NCBI GenBank assembly: GCA_025362815.1
Contig: JANYFG010000101.1
Coordinates: 41,220 to 105,219, forward strand
Reading direction: 5' to 3'
Origin: Rhodospirillales bacterium
GTDB taxonomy: Bacteria > Pseudomonadota > Alphaproteobacteria > Acetobacterales > Acetobacteraceae
DNA length: 64,000 nucleotides
Shown here: positions 26,250-36,371 of the stretch, in pieces
Layout of the letters: each line of letters starts with the position of its first letter
Numbering within the stretch: position 1 is the stretch's first letter
The notes under the pieces: model-generated
Told to the model about the DNA's origin: nothing
The model's database searches: none
What the model saw: only the letters and a program-made list of their open reading frames with translations
Program-made: the position numbers and the translations under genes

Positions 26250-26296
26250 GCCCGTTTCGTCCTCATGCCAGTTTCTTCCTCATGCCAGTTTCTGCT
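26246..26296 (-). repeat. 17-bp tandem repeat, three copies, at the gatB/deacetylase junction
   Basis: On the minus strand, units are 26296-26280, 26279-26263 and 26262-26246, each ending in GGCATGA. Unit 1 encodes the GatB C-terminus and its TGA. Unit 2 is spacer (GGAAGAAACTGGCATGA). Unit 3 provides the deacetylase ATG. The period is not a multiple of three. Confidence 0.93.
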
Positions 26297-27731
26297 TCAA
26301 TGCTTCGTTGACGAGCGCCGGATTGCCCTTGCCGGCCATGGCCTTCATCACCTGGCCCACGAAGAAGCCGAACAGCTTTTCCTGGCCGGCCTTGTAGGCG
26401 GCGATCTTGTCGGTGTTGGCCGCCAGCACGGCGTCGACGGCGGCATCGATGGCACCGGTGTCGGTGACTTGGCGGAGGCCCTTTTCTGCAACGATGGCCG
26501 CGGGCGCCTGGCCAGTTTCGACCATCGCCTCGAACACCTCCTTGGCGATGCGGCCGTTGATGGTTTTGTCCGTGATGAGATCGATGAGTTCGCCGAGGAA
26601 GGCCGCGCTGACGGGGGTGGTTTCGATGGTGGTGCCGGTGCGGTTCAGGGCCGCGAAGAAGTCGCCCATCATCCAGTTGGCGGCGAGTTTCGGGTCCCTC
26701 CCCTTCGCCACGGCTTCGAAGAAGTCGGCGGTGGCCTGTTCCATCACCAGGATGCGGGCGTCGTAGGCGGACAGCCCGTAATCGGACACGAAGCGGGCGG
26801 TTTTGGCGTCCGGCAGCTCGGGCAGGTGCGCTTTCAGGCTCTGCACCCAATCGGCATCGAGCACCAGCGGCAGAAGGTCCGGATCGGGGAAGTAGCGGTA
26901 GTCGTGCGCGTCTTCTTTCGAGCGCATCGAGCGGGTTTCGTTCTTCGTCGGGTCGAACAGGCGGGTTTCCTGCACAACCTCGCCGCCATCCTCCCACACG
27001 CCGATCTGGCGCTTGGCTTCGGCCTCGACGGCGAGCATGACGAAGCGGATGGAATTGACGTTCTTGACCTCGCAGCGCGTGCGGAAAGCCTCGCCATGCT
27101 TGCGAACGGAGACGTTGACGTCGGCGCGCATGGAGCCTTCGTCCATGTTGCCGTCGCAGGTGCCGAGGTAGCGCAGGATCTGGCGCAGTTTGGTGAGATA
27201 GGCGCCGGCTTCCTCGGGCGAGCGGATGTCTGGCTCGGAGACGATCTCCATCAGCGCCACGCCGGAGCGGTTGAGGTCGATGAAACTGCGCTGCGGGTCC
27301 TGGTCGTGCAGGCTTTTGCCGGCATCCTGTTCGAGATGCAGACGGGTGACGCCGATGGACTTCGTGGATCCGTCGCTGAGTGTGACGTCAACGATGCCTT
27401 CGCCCACGATGGGATGGGCGAACTGGCTGATCTGGTAGCCCTGCGGGAGGTCGGCGTAGAAATAGTTCTTGCGGTCGAAACGCGACCACAGATTGATCTT
27501 GGCATCAAGGCCCAGGCCGGTGCGGACGGCTTGCGCCACACATTCGCGGTTGATGACGGGGAGCATGCCGGGCATGGCGGCGTCCACGAAACTCACCTGG
27601 GTGTTGGGCTCGGCGCCGTATTCGGCGGACGCGCCGGAGAACAGTTTGGATTTGCTGATGACCTGGGCATGGACTTCCAGGCCGCAGACGATCTCCCAGG
27701 TGCCGGTGCTGCCTTCGAGGGTGTAGCTCAT
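26280..27731 (-). CDS. gatB: Asp-tRNA(Asn)/Glu-tRNA(Gln) amidotransferase subunit B
   Basis: tRNA-binding and kinase subunit of GatCAB, which amidates mischarged Glu-tRNA(Gln) or Asp-tRNA(Asn). The 483-residue product has the typical N-terminus ([13 protein letters not shown]), [40 protein letters not shown] and RCEVKNVNS, and the C-terminal YqeY-like tail domain (about 340-483). The ATG overlaps the gatA stop by four bases. The 3' end runs into a 17-bp tandem repeat. Confidence 0.97.
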   Translation of the reverse strand: MSYTLEGSTGTWEIVCGLEVHAQVISKSKLFSGASAEYGAEPNTQVSFVDAAMPGMLPVINRECVAQAVRTGLGLDAKINLWSRFDRKNYFYADLPQGYQISQFAHPIVGEGIVDVTLSDGSTKSIGVTRLHLEQDAGKSLHDQDPQRSFIDLNRSGVALMEIVSEPDIRSPEEAGAYLTKLRQILRYLGTCDGNMDEGSMRADVNVSVRKHGEAFRTRCEVKNVNSIRFVMLAVEAEAKRQIGVWEDGGEVVQETRLFDPTKNETRSMRSKEDAHDYRYFPDPDLLPLVLDADWVQSLKAHLPELPDAKTARFVSDYGLSAYDARILVMEQATADFFEAVAKGRDPKLAANWMMGDFFAALNRTGTTIETTPVSAAFLGELIDLITDKTINGRIAKEVFEAMVETGQAPAAIVAEKGLRQVTDTGAIDAAVDAVLAANTDKIAAYKAGQEKLFGFFVGQVMKAMAGKGNPALVNEALKQKLA

Positions 27732-29209
27732 GCGGCGGCTCCCGCGCGCAAGGTGGGCAAGGCGGTGAAACCGGCGGCGCGTTCGAGGGCGGCGCCGACG
27801 GCAAAGACGGTTTCCTCGTCGAAGGGTTTGCCGATCACCTGCAAGCCCAGGGGAAGGCCTGTGGCGTCAAGCCCCGCGGGCAGCGCGAGGCCGGGGAGGC
27901 CCGCCATGTTGACCGGCACGGTAAACACGTCGTTGAGATACATCGTGATGGGGTCATCCATCCTGTCGCCTTGGCCGAAGGCGGCGGTGGGGGTGGCGGG
28001 GGTGACGAGCGCATCCACATCGCGGAACACGTCGGTGAAATCCTTCAGGATGAGCGCCCTCACCTTCTGGGCCTTGAGGTAATAGGCGTCGTAATAGCCG
28101 GCCGAGAGAACATAGGTGCCGATCATGATGCGGCGCTTCACCTCGGCGCCGAAACCGTCGGCGCGGGTGTTTTCGTAGAGCGCGGTGAGGTCGTGGCCGT
28201 CGCTGCGCGCGCCGTAGCGCACGCCGTCGTAGCGGGCGAGGTTCGACGAGGCTTCGGCGGGGGCCACGATGTAGTAGGTGGCCAGGCCGTATTTGGTGTG
28301 CGGCAGCGAGACGTCCACGATGGTGGCGCCGGCGTCGCGCAGCCAGGCGAGGCCTTGCTGCCAGAGCGCCTCGATCTCGGGGGCCATGCCGTCCATGCGG
28401 TATTCGCGGGGAACGCCGATGCGCAGGCCGCGCACACCACGTTTGCAGGCGGCGGCGAAGTCCGGCACCGCGATGTCGGCGGATGTGCTGTCTTTCGCAT
28501 CGAAACCCGCCATCGAGCCGAGCAGGATGGCGGCGTCTTCCACCGTGCGGGCGACGGGGCCGGCCTGGTCGAGCGAGGAGGCGAAGGCGACCACGCCCCA
28601 GCGTGAGCAGCGGCCGTAGGTGGGTTTGATGCCGACGATGCCGCAGAACGCGGCGGGCTGGCGGATGGAGCCGCCGGTGTCTGTGGCGGTGGCGCCCAGG
28701 GCCATGCGGGCGGCGACGGCGGCGGCCGACCCGCCGGAGGAGCCGCCGGGTACGAGGGGCCGGTTGTCGCCATGGCGTGTCCAGGGATTGGTGACGGGTC
28801 CGTAGGCGGAGGTGAGGTTGGACGAGCCCATGGCGAACTCGTCCAGATTGGCCTTGCCGAGAAAGACCGCGCCGTCACGCAGCAGGTTGGCGGTGACGGT
28901 GCTTTCATAGGGCGGGATGAAGGGGGACAGGATCTTGCTGCCGGCGGTGGTGCGCACGCCCTTGGTGCAGAACAGGTCTTTGATGGCCAGGGGAATGCCG
29001 GTGAGCGGGCCGGCGTGGCCGCGGGCGAGGGCTTCGTCCGCCGCATCGGCTGCCTGCAGGGCAAGCTCCGGCGTGGGCGTGATGTAGGCGTTGATCTCAG
29101 GGTTCAGCGCCTCGATGGCGCCGACATACGCGGCGGTGAGCTCGCGGGCGGAGATCTTGCGCGCGCGCAGCGCGTCGCGCGCCTGGGCGAGGGAGAGTTC
29201 GAACATCAC
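27728..29209 (-). CDS. gatA: Asp-tRNA(Asn)/Glu-tRNA(Gln) amidotransferase subunit A
   Basis: Glutaminase subunit of GatCAB that releases ammonia for the amidation step. The 493-residue product is an amidase-signature protein with the Ser-cisSer-Lys triad: Lys in [11 protein letters not shown] (about 76-86), [11 protein letters not shown], and the catalytic Ser in [15 protein letters not shown]. Overlaps of four bases with both gatC and gatB show tight operon structure in the order gatC-gatA-gatB. Confidence 0.97.
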   Translation of the reverse strand: MMFELSLAQARDALRARKISARELTAAYVGAIEALNPEINAYITPTPELALQAADAADEALARGHAGPLTGIPLAIKDLFCTKGVRTTAGSKILSPFIPPYESTVTANLLRDGAVFLGKANLDEFAMGSSNLTSAYGPVTNPWTRHGDNRPLVPGGSSGGSAAAVAARMALGATATDTGGSIRQPAAFCGIVGIKPTYGRCSRWGVVAFASSLDQAGPVARTVEDAAILLGSMAGFDAKDSTSADIAVPDFAAACKRGVRGLRIGVPREYRMDGMAPEIEALWQQGLAWLRDAGATIVDVSLPHTKYGLATYYIVAPAEASSNLARYDGVRYGARSDGHDLTALYENTRADGFGAEVKRRIMIGTYVLSAGYYDAYYLKAQKVRALILKDFTDVFRDVDALVTPATPTAAFGQGDRMDDPITMYLNDVFTVPVNMAGLPGLALPAGLDATGLPLGLQVIGKPFDEETVFAVGAALERAAGFTALPTLRAGAAA

Positions 29210-29493
29210 TCGACAACCTTGGGCACGGTGTAGAAGGGGCCGTCGCGATCCGGGGCGTTGGCGAGCACGGCCTCGGCCTGGTCGCCGTCCGTCACCACGT
29301 CGTCGCGCAGGCGCATCGCCATCAGCGCGCCGCCGGTCAGCGGCTCCACACCTTCGACGTCGACTTCGTTCAACTGGTCGATCCAGCCGAGGATGCCGTT
29401 CAGCTCGCCTTGGATCTGGGCCACCTGGCCGTCGTCGACGCGCAGGCGGGCGAGGCGGGCAATGCGGCGGACGGCCTCGGGGTCGAGCGACAT
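29206..29493 (-). CDS. gatC: Asp-tRNA(Asn)/Glu-tRNA(Gln) amidotransferase subunit C
   Basis: Small belt-like subunit (95 residues) that holds GatA and GatB together. Family blocks seen are [12 protein letters not shown] at the N-terminus, [21 protein letters not shown] in the middle and a C-terminal [13 protein letters not shown]. The ATG at 29493 is used; the upstream frame extension is shadow sequence of ruvX. It is divergent from ruvX with 72 bases between starts. Confidence 0.95.
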   Translation of the reverse strand: MSLDPEAVRRIARLARLRVDDGQVAQIQGELNGILGWIDQLNEVDVEGVEPLTGGALMAMRLRDDVVTDGDQAEAVLANAPDRDGPFYTVPKVVE

Positions 29494-29565
29494 GTTTTTC
29501 CTTATTGGCGACGAAGGCCGCGAGCGGACTATGCTGGCGGCATCGAGCGGACCATAAACGCGCCC

Positions 29566-30075
29566 ATGCCCCTGTTCAACATGACCACCCTGCGGGCCCG
29601 GATTGCGCCGGGCCAACGTCTTCTCGGCCTCGACCCCGGCAGCCGCACCATCGGTGTGGCGTTGACCGACGTCACGCTCATGCTGGCCAGCCCGCATGGC
29701 CGCATCCCGCGCGGCAAGATGGCGGCCAACGCGGCGGAGATCGCGCGCATTTCCAAGAAGCTCGGCGTGGGCGGGCTGGTGATCGGGCTGCCGCTGTCGC
29801 TGGATGGCACGGCGGGACCGGCGGCGCAGGCGGCGCGGGACTGGGCGCACGCGATCTCGGGTGCCACGGGATTGCCGGCGGCGTTGTATGACGAGCGTCT
29901 GTCGTCCGCCGCCGTGAACCGGTTTCTGACGGACGAGGCGGACATGACGCGCAAGCGGCGCGCCGAGGTGGTGGACCAGATGGCGGCCGCCTACATGCTG
30001 CAGGCGGCGTTGGACGCGAGCGTGCCGGGTGCCGATGACGACGACGGCGATGCGGATGAGCATGGGGATGCCTGA
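29566..30075 (+). CDS. ruvX: YqgF/RuvX-type Holliday junction resolvase-like protein
   Basis: An RNase H-fold protein of 169 residues, linked in other bacteria to 16S rRNA 5'-end processing and possibly recombination. Motifs are [17 protein letters not shown] (first catalytic Asp), [29 protein letters not shown] (Glu) and [16 protein letters not shown] (last Asp). The ATG at 29566 gives a normal N-terminus; ATG 29581 is an alternative. The C-terminus carries an acidic tail ([15 protein letters not shown]). It is divergent from gatC and overlaps the next start. Confidence 0.92.
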   Translation: MPLFNMTTLRARIAPGQRLLGLDPGSRTIGVALTDVTLMLASPHGRIPRGKMAANAAEIARISKKLGVGGLVIGLPLSLDGTAGPAAQAARDWAHAISGATGLPAALYDERLSSAAVNRFLTDEADMTRKRRAEVVDQMAAAYMLQAALDASVPGADDDDGDADEHGDA

Positions 30076-31198
30076 CCTGCGGCGCGCCGTTGTCATCACC
30101 GGGCTGGTGCGTGATGCGGCGGGCTTCGGGACCTATCTCGACGGCATCGCCCGGCTGGGGCGGCGGGATCTGCGGGTGATCCTGTCCACCTGGGAGGGCG
30201 AGATGGAACGCTATCCCGCCATCGCCGCGAAACTGGCGGCCATGGGTGGCGAGGTGATCGCGCAGCCGCAGCCGAACCTGCGGCTTCCCGGCCACATGCT
30301 GCACCAGGTGGTGGCGCTGGAGCGGGGCCTGGCGTGCCTGGACGACGATGTGCTGGTGCTGAAGACCCGCCCGGACATCTGCGGCATCATGGATGTGGTG
30401 GAATTCTGCGATCTGGTGCCGGAGCCGGCATCGGGCGGCCCGTTCCGCCATCTCGTGCATGTGGTGGGCATGTTCGGCGCGCATCCGCTCTACATCAACG
30501 ACATCATTTATGCCGGGATGGCCGCCGATCTTCGCCGCCTGTGCGCGCTGTCGTTCCTGCCGGGCGTCCGCTATCCCAGGCTGGCGCCGGAGCAATGGTT
30601 CTGGGCCACGGCGTTCGCCGATGCGGACCCTGCGATCGACGCGTATCTCACGGTCAATCCCGGCCTGCGCTTCAACGACGCCGCCGGTCATACAGCCTTG
30701 CGCGCGGGGCTTGCGCAGGCGCCGTTGTTCGCCCGGGCGATTGCCGCGATGGCAGGGCTGGTGGGGCGGAGCCTTTCGTATCTGCATCCCGACCCGGCGC
30801 GGGCGGACACGCGGCGCGGCTGTGCGTCCTTCACGCTCGACGCGTTGCTGTGGGACAGGGTGGCACTGGCCGGCATCGACCATCATCCCACGGCGCAGGT
30901 GAACACCTGGGTGTCGCAAGGGATCTGGGATGCGGTGGCGGCGGGCGACTACGCGCCGAGCCCGCTGGGGGATCAGGTACGGGCGGCGATGCCTGGCACG
31001 TCCGCTCCCCTCGGCCGTGACGAAGGGCGGGGCCTCGAAGACGCGGCGGCGGGGCTGCGGGCGGCGTTGGGCCTTGCGCCCGGCCCGCCGCCCTGGACGC
31101 TGATCCAGACCGGTGATCCCTACACGACCCGCCTGGAATCGGAGGTGAACCTCCTGCGCCGCGAGGTGGATCGGCTGCAGCGTCGCCTGGGGGCCTGA
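30068..31198 (+). CDS. Possible WavE-like glycan-synthesis protein
   Basis: A 376-residue cytoplasmic-looking protein. The N-terminal half (AVVITGLVRDA, DLRVILSTWEGEMER, HQVVALERGL, DDDVLVLKTRPDI) recalls the WavE-type pattern of LPS-synthesis proteins, in which a short Ser-Thr-Trp strand motif is followed by a K-x-R-x-D motif. The match is by eye only. A central region includes EQWFWATAF, and the C-terminus ends in a short coiled coil (LESEVNLLRREVDRLQRRL). The start overlaps the end of ruvX by eight bases; ATG 30062 is equally possible. Neighbours do not clarify the function. Confidence 0.5.
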   Translation: MPDLRRAVVITGLVRDAAGFGTYLDGIARLGRRDLRVILSTWEGEMERYPAIAAKLAAMGGEVIAQPQPNLRLPGHMLHQVVALERGLACLDDDVLVLKTRPDICGIMDVVEFCDLVPEPASGGPFRHLVHVVGMFGAHPLYINDIIYAGMAADLRRLCALSFLPGVRYPRLAPEQWFWATAFADADPAIDAYLTVNPGLRFNDAAGHTALRAGLAQAPLFARAIAAMAGLVGRSLSYLHPDPARADTRRGCASFTLDALLWDRVALAGIDHHPTAQVNTWVSQGIWDAVAAGDYAPSPLGDQVRAAMPGTSAPLGRDEGRGLEDAAAGLRAALGLAPGPPPWTLIQTGDPYTTRLESEVNLLRREVDRLQRRLGA

Positions 31199-31271
31199 TC
31201 CAACCGTCCTGCGCCGGATTGTTATTTCCCGGGCAGGTGTTATCTCGGTACCACACACGCGGAGCAACGCC

Positions 31272-34151
31272 ATGACGCCACGCCGGACGATCCGCGTGTT
31301 TTGCAGGGCTTTCATTTTCGGGCTGGTGGCGTTGCTGCCCCTTTCGCGCATACAGGCCCACGCCCAGACACCGGCGGCCGACGTGGCGAAGCGTGATGGC
31401 ATCTGGGCGCAGAGCTATGTTGATCGCCCCGCCGACCCCGATGTGCGGTTCGGCACGCTGCCAAACGGCCTGCGTTTTGCCATCCAGCACAACGCCACGC
31501 CCGCCACCCACACCTCGCTCCGCCTGCTGATCCGCTCCGGCTCGCTCGCCGAGCACGAGGACCAGCGCGGGCTGGCGCATTTCCTGGAGCACATGGCGTT
31601 CCGCGGCTCGAAGCACGTGCCGGCCGGCGACATGGTGCGTATCCTGCAGCGGCTGGGCCTGTCGTTCGGTGCCGACACCAACGCGCACACCTCGCTCGAT
31701 GAGACCGTCTATCAGTTCGACCTGCCGCAGAGCGACGCGGAGACGACGGGCACCGGGTTGATGTTGCTGCGCGAGATCGCCGGCGAGCTGACCCTGGCGC
31801 AAAGCGAGATGGACCCGGAGCGTGGCGTGGTGCTGTCCGAGGAGCGGGTGCGCGACGGACCCGGCTATCGCAGCGGCGTGGCCGGGTTCGCCTTCCAGTT
31901 GGAGGGCCAGCTGCCGCCCCGGCGCTTGCCGATCGGGCAGACAGACATCCTGCGCCAGGCCCCGGTGTCGCTGATCCGCGATTTCTACGAGGCGGAGTAT
32001 CGCCCGGACAACGCGACGGTGGTCGCCGTGGGTGATTTCGACGTCGATGCCATGGAGGCCGCCATACGCGCCCGCTTCACGGATTGGGCGCGTAAGGCCG
32101 CGCCGCCGCAGCCGGACCTCGGCGCCGTGTTGCCGCGCGGCCCATCCGTGCGCGTGCTGACCGCGCCGGGTACGCCGCAGGGCCTGTCGCTGTCCTGGGC
32201 CGCGCCTTACGACAACGCCGCCGACACCACGGCCCGCGAACGTCGTGACCTTTCCGACAGCCTGGCGAGCGGGGTGCTGCGGCATCGTCTCGAGGCGCTG
32301 GCGCAAAGCGACGACGCGCCTTTCCTCGGCGCCTCCGCCTCCCGGTCCGGCGCCTATCGCGCGGCGACGATTGCCGCGATCAACGTGCAGCCGAAGCCGG
32401 GCGGCTGGGCCCGCGCGCTGGATGCCGCGATCGCCACCCAGCGAAGCCTCGTGAGCGGCACCATCTCGCCGGACGAGCTGGCCCGTGTGACGACCGAGTT
32501 TCTGACCGGCATCCGCGTGTCCGCGGAGGGGGCGCAGACCCGGCTTTCAAGCCGGATCGCCGATGAGATCGTGCGCGCGGCGAGCAGCGACGACGTTTAT
32601 ACCAGCCCCGCCCAGGACCTCGCCGAAGCCACCGCCATGCTGGCGCGGGTGGACCAGGTGGCGATGGCGGCGGCGGCGAAGCGCCTGTTCGCGGGCTCCG
32701 GCCCCCTGGTGTTCCTGGCCGGCACGGAGCCGGTTCAAGGCGGCGAGGCGGCCGTCGCCAGCGCGCTCTCGGAGGCGATGACGCGGCCCATCCAGGGCAT
32801 CCAGGCCACGGCCACCGCCGCATGGCCCTACGCCACCCTACCGCCCGGCGCGATCGCGACACGCCGCACCATCGAGGATCTCGACGTAACCTCGGTGCAG
32901 TTCGCCAACAACGTGCGGCTGTTCGTCAAACACACTGATTTCGCGCGCGACGAGGTGCTCGTGCTCGTGCGTGTGGGCAGCGGCCGGCTCGGCATCGCGC
33001 CCGAACAGGCCCGCGCCGCCTGGATGGTCAGCGGCACCGTGCCGCTGCTGACGGCGGGCGGCACCAAGGATCTGACGCGTGAGGAGATCCAGCGCCTGAC
33101 AGCGGCGAACCGCCTGGATGTGCGGCAATCGCTCGAGGATGACGCCTATGTTCTGTCGGGCACCACCCGCCCGGCGGATCTGGACCGGCAGATGCAGCTG
33201 CTGCAGGCCACCATCACGCGGCCCGGCCTGCGTGCGGGGCCCTTCGCGCGCGTCACGCAGGCGTTGGCCAATCAGCTGCCGCAGCTGGAATCATCGGCCT
33301 CGGGCATTTTCGGCCGCGTGGCGCAGCCCACGCTGCATGGCGGCGATCTTCGCTGGCGGCGCATTCCGGATGCCGCATCGCTCGCCACCGCCTCGCTCGA
33401 CGATCTCACCGGCCTGATCGGGCCTGATTTCGCGAACGGCCCGATCGAGGTGACCATCGTGGGCGACGTGGACGTGGAACGCGCCATCGATGCGGTGGCG
33501 CGCAGCTTCGCGGCATTGCCCACACGGCCCTTGCGGCAAGCGGCGGGGGACCGCGCGCTTTCCGTGCATTTCCCGCAGGCGACGTCGGATGCCATGGTTT
33601 TCACCCATCGCGGTCGCGCCGACCAGGCGATGGCGATGGCGGCGTGGCCGACGGACGATTTCTTCACAGACCTTCAATCCCAGCGCGTGCTGGGAATGCT
33701 CGCCGCCATCATGCAGTCCCGCCTCACCGACCAGCTGCGGGTTCAGGACGGCGTCACCTACTCGCCGTCCGCCTTCACCGACGCGTCCGACACCTACAAG
33801 GGATTTGGCTACCTGCAGGCGATGGTCGAGACGCCGGTGGACAAGGTGGGGCGGTTCTACAGCGAGCTCGATTCGATCGTGACCGCGCTCAGAACCGCGC
33901 CGCCCACGGCCGACGAGCTCGATCGGGCGAAGCGGCCACGTGTGGACCGCAGGGTGCGTCTGCTGCGGGAGAACCAGTACTGGGCCGCCGCGCTGTCCGG
34001 CGCCTACCGGGACACGCGGGCGTTCGATGCCGTGCGCGATCTGGTGGCGGGCACGGAAAAGGTGAGTGCCGCCGATGTGCAGGCGGCGGCGGTGCGGTAT
34101 CTCCGCCCCGATACCAGCCTCCACGTCACCGTGCGCCCCGCGACACCGTAG
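31272..34151 (+). CDS. Periplasmic M16-family zinc protease
   Basis: A 959-residue pitrilysin-family protein with a signal peptide (FIFGLVALLPLSRIQAHAQ, cleavage near residue 32). The active zinc motif HFLEH (H103, E106, H107) lies in a first M16 unit, with the distal Glu about 75 residues later. Further M16-like units without the zinc motif follow (C-terminal part about 500-959), so this is the long fused form rather than the two-gene PqqL/PqqE-like pair. It probably degrades peptides in the periplasm. GGAG lies about 7 bases before the ATG. It is followed by a bidirectional hairpin. Confidence 0.9.
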   Translation: MTPRRTIRVFCRAFIFGLVALLPLSRIQAHAQTPAADVAKRDGIWAQSYVDRPADPDVRFGTLPNGLRFAIQHNATPATHTSLRLLIRSGSLAEHEDQRGLAHFLEHMAFRGSKHVPAGDMVRILQRLGLSFGADTNAHTSLDETVYQFDLPQSDAETTGTGLMLLREIAGELTLAQSEMDPERGVVLSEERVRDGPGYRSGVAGFAFQLEGQLPPRRLPIGQTDILRQAPVSLIRDFYEAEYRPDNATVVAVGDFDVDAMEAAIRARFTDWARKAAPPQPDLGAVLPRGPSVRVLTAPGTPQGLSLSWAAPYDNAADTTARERRDLSDSLASGVLRHRLEALAQSDDAPFLGASASRSGAYRAATIAAINVQPKPGGWARALDAAIATQRSLVSGTISPDELARVTTEFLTGIRVSAEGAQTRLSSRIADEIVRAASSDDVYTSPAQDLAEATAMLARVDQVAMAAAAKRLFAGSGPLVFLAGTEPVQGGEAAVASALSEAMTRPIQGIQATATAAWPYATLPPGAIATRRTIEDLDVTSVQFANNVRLFVKHTDFARDEVLVLVRVGSGRLGIAPEQARAAWMVSGTVPLLTAGGTKDLTREEIQRLTAANRLDVRQSLEDDAYVLSGTTRPADLDRQMQLLQATITRPGLRAGPFARVTQALANQLPQLESSASGIFGRVAQPTLHGGDLRWRRIPDAASLATASLDDLTGLIGPDFANGPIEVTIVGDVDVERAIDAVARSFAALPTRPLRQAAGDRALSVHFPQATSDAMVFTHRGRADQAMAMAAWPTDDFFTDLQSQRVLGMLAAIMQSRLTDQLRVQDGVTYSPSAFTDASDTYKGFGYLQAMVETPVDKVGRFYSELDSIVTALRTAPPTADELDRAKRPRVDRRVRLLRENQYWAAALSGAYRDTRAFDAVRDLVAGTEKVSAADVQAAAVRYLRPDTSLHVTVRPATP

Positions 34152-34178
34152 TTTTACGCGCGAGAATTGCGCGTCAAA
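34152..34178. terminator. Hairpin between convergent M16 and ycjF genes
   Basis: ACGCGC (34156-34161) and GCGCGT (34169-34174) arms with TTTT on the left and AAA on the right, in the 22-base gap between two converging stop codons. It can terminate in both directions and overlaps the ycjF stop. Confidence 0.6.
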
Positions 34179-35028
34179 CCTCAGGCGAAAGCGGGCTGCA
34201 CGCGGCAGCGGTGGCGCGGGCCAGCACGATCATCCGGCGGGCCGCCACGCCGGCGCCCGCCACGTCCCCCGCCAGAATTTGCAGATGGGGGTTGGAGATG
34301 GCCGCCTTCACAAGCGTGTCCACCGCCAGATTGGTGCCGGTGACATACACGCCCGACAGCAGCACGCGGCGCAGCAGGGCGATGGTGCCGAGCGTTCCGG
34401 GCCGGAATCCGTAAAGCGCAGCCACCTGGCGCACCAGCCTGATGCCGCGCAATGCCACGATCACGCCGTCCAGCGCCGGCGAAGGAATGGCCGCCGTCAC
34501 CGCAAGCATCTGAAGCGCGGCATTTCGGCCGAGCGCCTGGGCTTCGGCGTCGAGCACACGGCCCGGCCCGGCGCGCAGCAAGGCCATGATGGCGGCGGGA
34601 TCGTTTGTGGCCTCCAAGGCCGCTGCGATCGGCTGCGACGCGGGCAGCCCCGAAAGCCAGGCCTGCGCGGCGCCCCTGGCCCGGCCGGGATCGGCGAGGT
34701 CGCCCCGCAGCCGGTCCACCGCGTCCAGCCGATGCAGAAACGAAACCTCGCGCAGCGCGGCCGCCGCGATCAGCGCCACGCCGCTTGCCGCCACGCCCAA
34801 CGTGACCCAGCCGAGCCAGGCCGCCCGCGAGAACTGGTCGGCCACGAAATTGCCGACAGACAAGCCGGACAGACCGACCACGAGCACGCCGAGCCCCCAG
34901 CCCGCCATGGCCAGCGTTCCGCGATCCGTGGCCTTGGTGGGCAGAACCATCGGCAGATTTTCCGGCTCCAACCGTCCGGCCAGCGGATTCTCCACCTCGA
35001 TCCGGGGCGCCACGCGCGTCTCGCTCAC
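34174..35028 (-). CDS. YcjF/DUF697-family membrane protein
   Basis: A 284-residue protein with a conserved N-terminal soluble stretch (IEVENPLAGRLEPENLP), two transmembrane helices at about 40-95, and a C-terminal DUF697 domain. Conserved blocks are VTAAIPSPALDGVIVALRGIRLVRQVA and GTNLAVDTLVKA, matching the TIGR01620-type YcjF family. It is encoded with the GTPase-like YcjX, overlapping by four bases. Family members are stress-linked, but the biochemical role is unknown. Confidence 0.87.
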   Translation of the reverse strand: MSETRVAPRIEVENPLAGRLEPENLPMVLPTKATDRGTLAMAGWGLGVLVVGLSGLSVGNFVADQFSRAAWLGWVTLGVAASGVALIAAAALREVSFLHRLDAVDRLRGDLADPGRARGAAQAWLSGLPASQPIAAALEATNDPAAIMALLRAGPGRVLDAEAQALGRNAALQMLAVTAAIPSPALDGVIVALRGIRLVRQVAALYGFRPGTLGTIALLRRVLLSGVYVTGTNLAVDTLVKAAISNPHLQILAGDVAGAGVAARRMIVLARATAAACSPLSPEV

Positions 35029-36365
35029 AGCATGTCCTCCAGAAGAAACACCAGCATCCGGTCCAGCTCCATCTGAGGAATGGCGACTCGGCCGCCGCGA
35101 TCAAGGCGCTTGGGGGTGAAATCGGGCAAAGACAGGAAAGGATGCGCCCAATCCGACGCATCCGGCGTGCGGTCCGGCACCTCGCCGGGATAGGAGCGCA
35201 CCAGTCCGTTTCCGGCCACGTGGCCACGCACCGCCGAGACGGGCCGGCCATCCAGCGTCCAGACGAAATCCTCGGTGCAGGCGATGGACGCCACGGAAAA
35301 GGCGCGCCACGCGGCGTGGGACGGCGCGTCGATCAATGTGGCCATCAACGCCGCAAGGTTGGCGCGCTGGCGGCTGGCGACGTGGTCGGACTTACTGGCA
35401 ACGAAGGCGATACGACCGATGCCCCAGGGCTGCAGCCAGGCCGGCAGCAACGGCCACGGCTTGCGTTGGGACAATGCGGCGGCGACCTGCGAAAGCGCCG
35501 ATGCCGCGTCGTCGAACGCCGCGCGCCCGGCGTGAAGGGCGGTAAGGAGATCGGCGATCACGATCAGCCGGTCCACATCGGCAAAGCCGGGGGATGCGAG
35601 TTCGGCTTTGACGGCCCCCACATAGGCGTCGAACCGGTCCTGCATCAGCCGGGCGAGACGCCCCTCGCCGGTGATGGGAAAGAACGCGGCCCAGGGCGCG
35701 GACGGCCCCGGCGCGGGCATGAGGAAGCGGCCGGGCTGCAACAGCGAAAGCCCGTTCGCCTGCAAGGCCCGCAGGCAGGCGACGTAAAGACGGTGGCCGG
35801 TTTCCACCAGCGCCTCATCGGCGGCCACCCCCACGGGCAGGCCATGGACGAAGGCCAGGAAATCACGCGCCTCGGAAAATGGCTGCAGGCGCCGCAACAT
35901 CGCCTGCGACCATTCGCCGAACCCGGTGCCGAGCAAAGGCAGGTCGAGCAGCCATTCGCCGGGATAGTCGAAAAACTCCAACCGCAGCTTCTGGGCCGGC
36001 AAGGCCGAGAGAAGGCCCGGCTGGTCGATGTCGATATCGAGCGCCAGCAGGCTGACGGCATCGGTGGGCGCTGGCCAGCCCGGCGGGTCCGCCGCCAGCG
36101 ACGCGGATTTCGCCACGGCATCGAAGCGCGGCATCGACTCGGCCCCGGAGGGGGACAGTACCACCCGCATCCGCCGCCCCGCCAGTCGCTCGGACAAAGC
36201 GGGCAAGGCCGGCACGCCGCGCCCCGCATCTCGCCCCATGGCCAGAAGGTTGACCGCCAGGGATGTGAGCAGCGAGGTTTTGCCGGCGCGCCGCAGCCCC
36301 GTCACGCCCACGCGCACGCGGCGGCGCACAGGGATAAACCCGCGCGCCGCCTCGAACAGGTCCAT
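35025..36365 (-). CDS. ycjX: YcjX-like P-loop protein
   Basis: A 446-residue nucleotide-binding protein of the YcjX family. It has Walker A VTGLRRAGKTSLLTSL (about 21-36), FFDYPGEWLLDLPLL (the switch II-like element), and a base-recognition-like segment IAFVASKSDHV. The C-terminus PQMELDRMLVFLLEDML is typical. It forms a two-gene unit with ycjF downstream, and lies 6 bases upstream of gloA's stop region in the same direction as the lipid A genes. Confidence 0.9.
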   Translation of the reverse strand: MDLFEAARGFIPVRRRVRVGVTGLRRAGKTSLLTSLAVNLLAMGRDAGRGVPALPALSERLAGRRMRVVLSPSGAESMPRFDAVAKSASLAADPPGWPAPTDAVSLLALDIDIDQPGLLSALPAQKLRLEFFDYPGEWLLDLPLLGTGFGEWSQAMLRRLQPFSEARDFLAFVHGLPVGVAADEALVETGHRLYVACLRALQANGLSLLQPGRFLMPAPGPSAPWAAFFPITGEGRLARLMQDRFDAYVGAVKAELASPGFADVDRLIVIADLLTALHAGRAAFDDAASALSQVAAALSQRKPWPLLPAWLQPWGIGRIAFVASKSDHVASRQRANLAALMATLIDAPSHAAWRAFSVASIACTEDFVWTLDGRPVSAVRGHVAGNGLVRSYPGEVPDRTPDASDWAHPFLSLPDFTPKRLDRGGRVAIPQMELDRMLVFLLEDML

Positions 36366-36371
36366 CGGCGC

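Noticed and set aside
26265..28082. 605-codon plus-strand ORF opposite gatB and gatA
   Set aside because: Both gatB and gatA are certain on the minus strand. This is a mirror frame with no motif.
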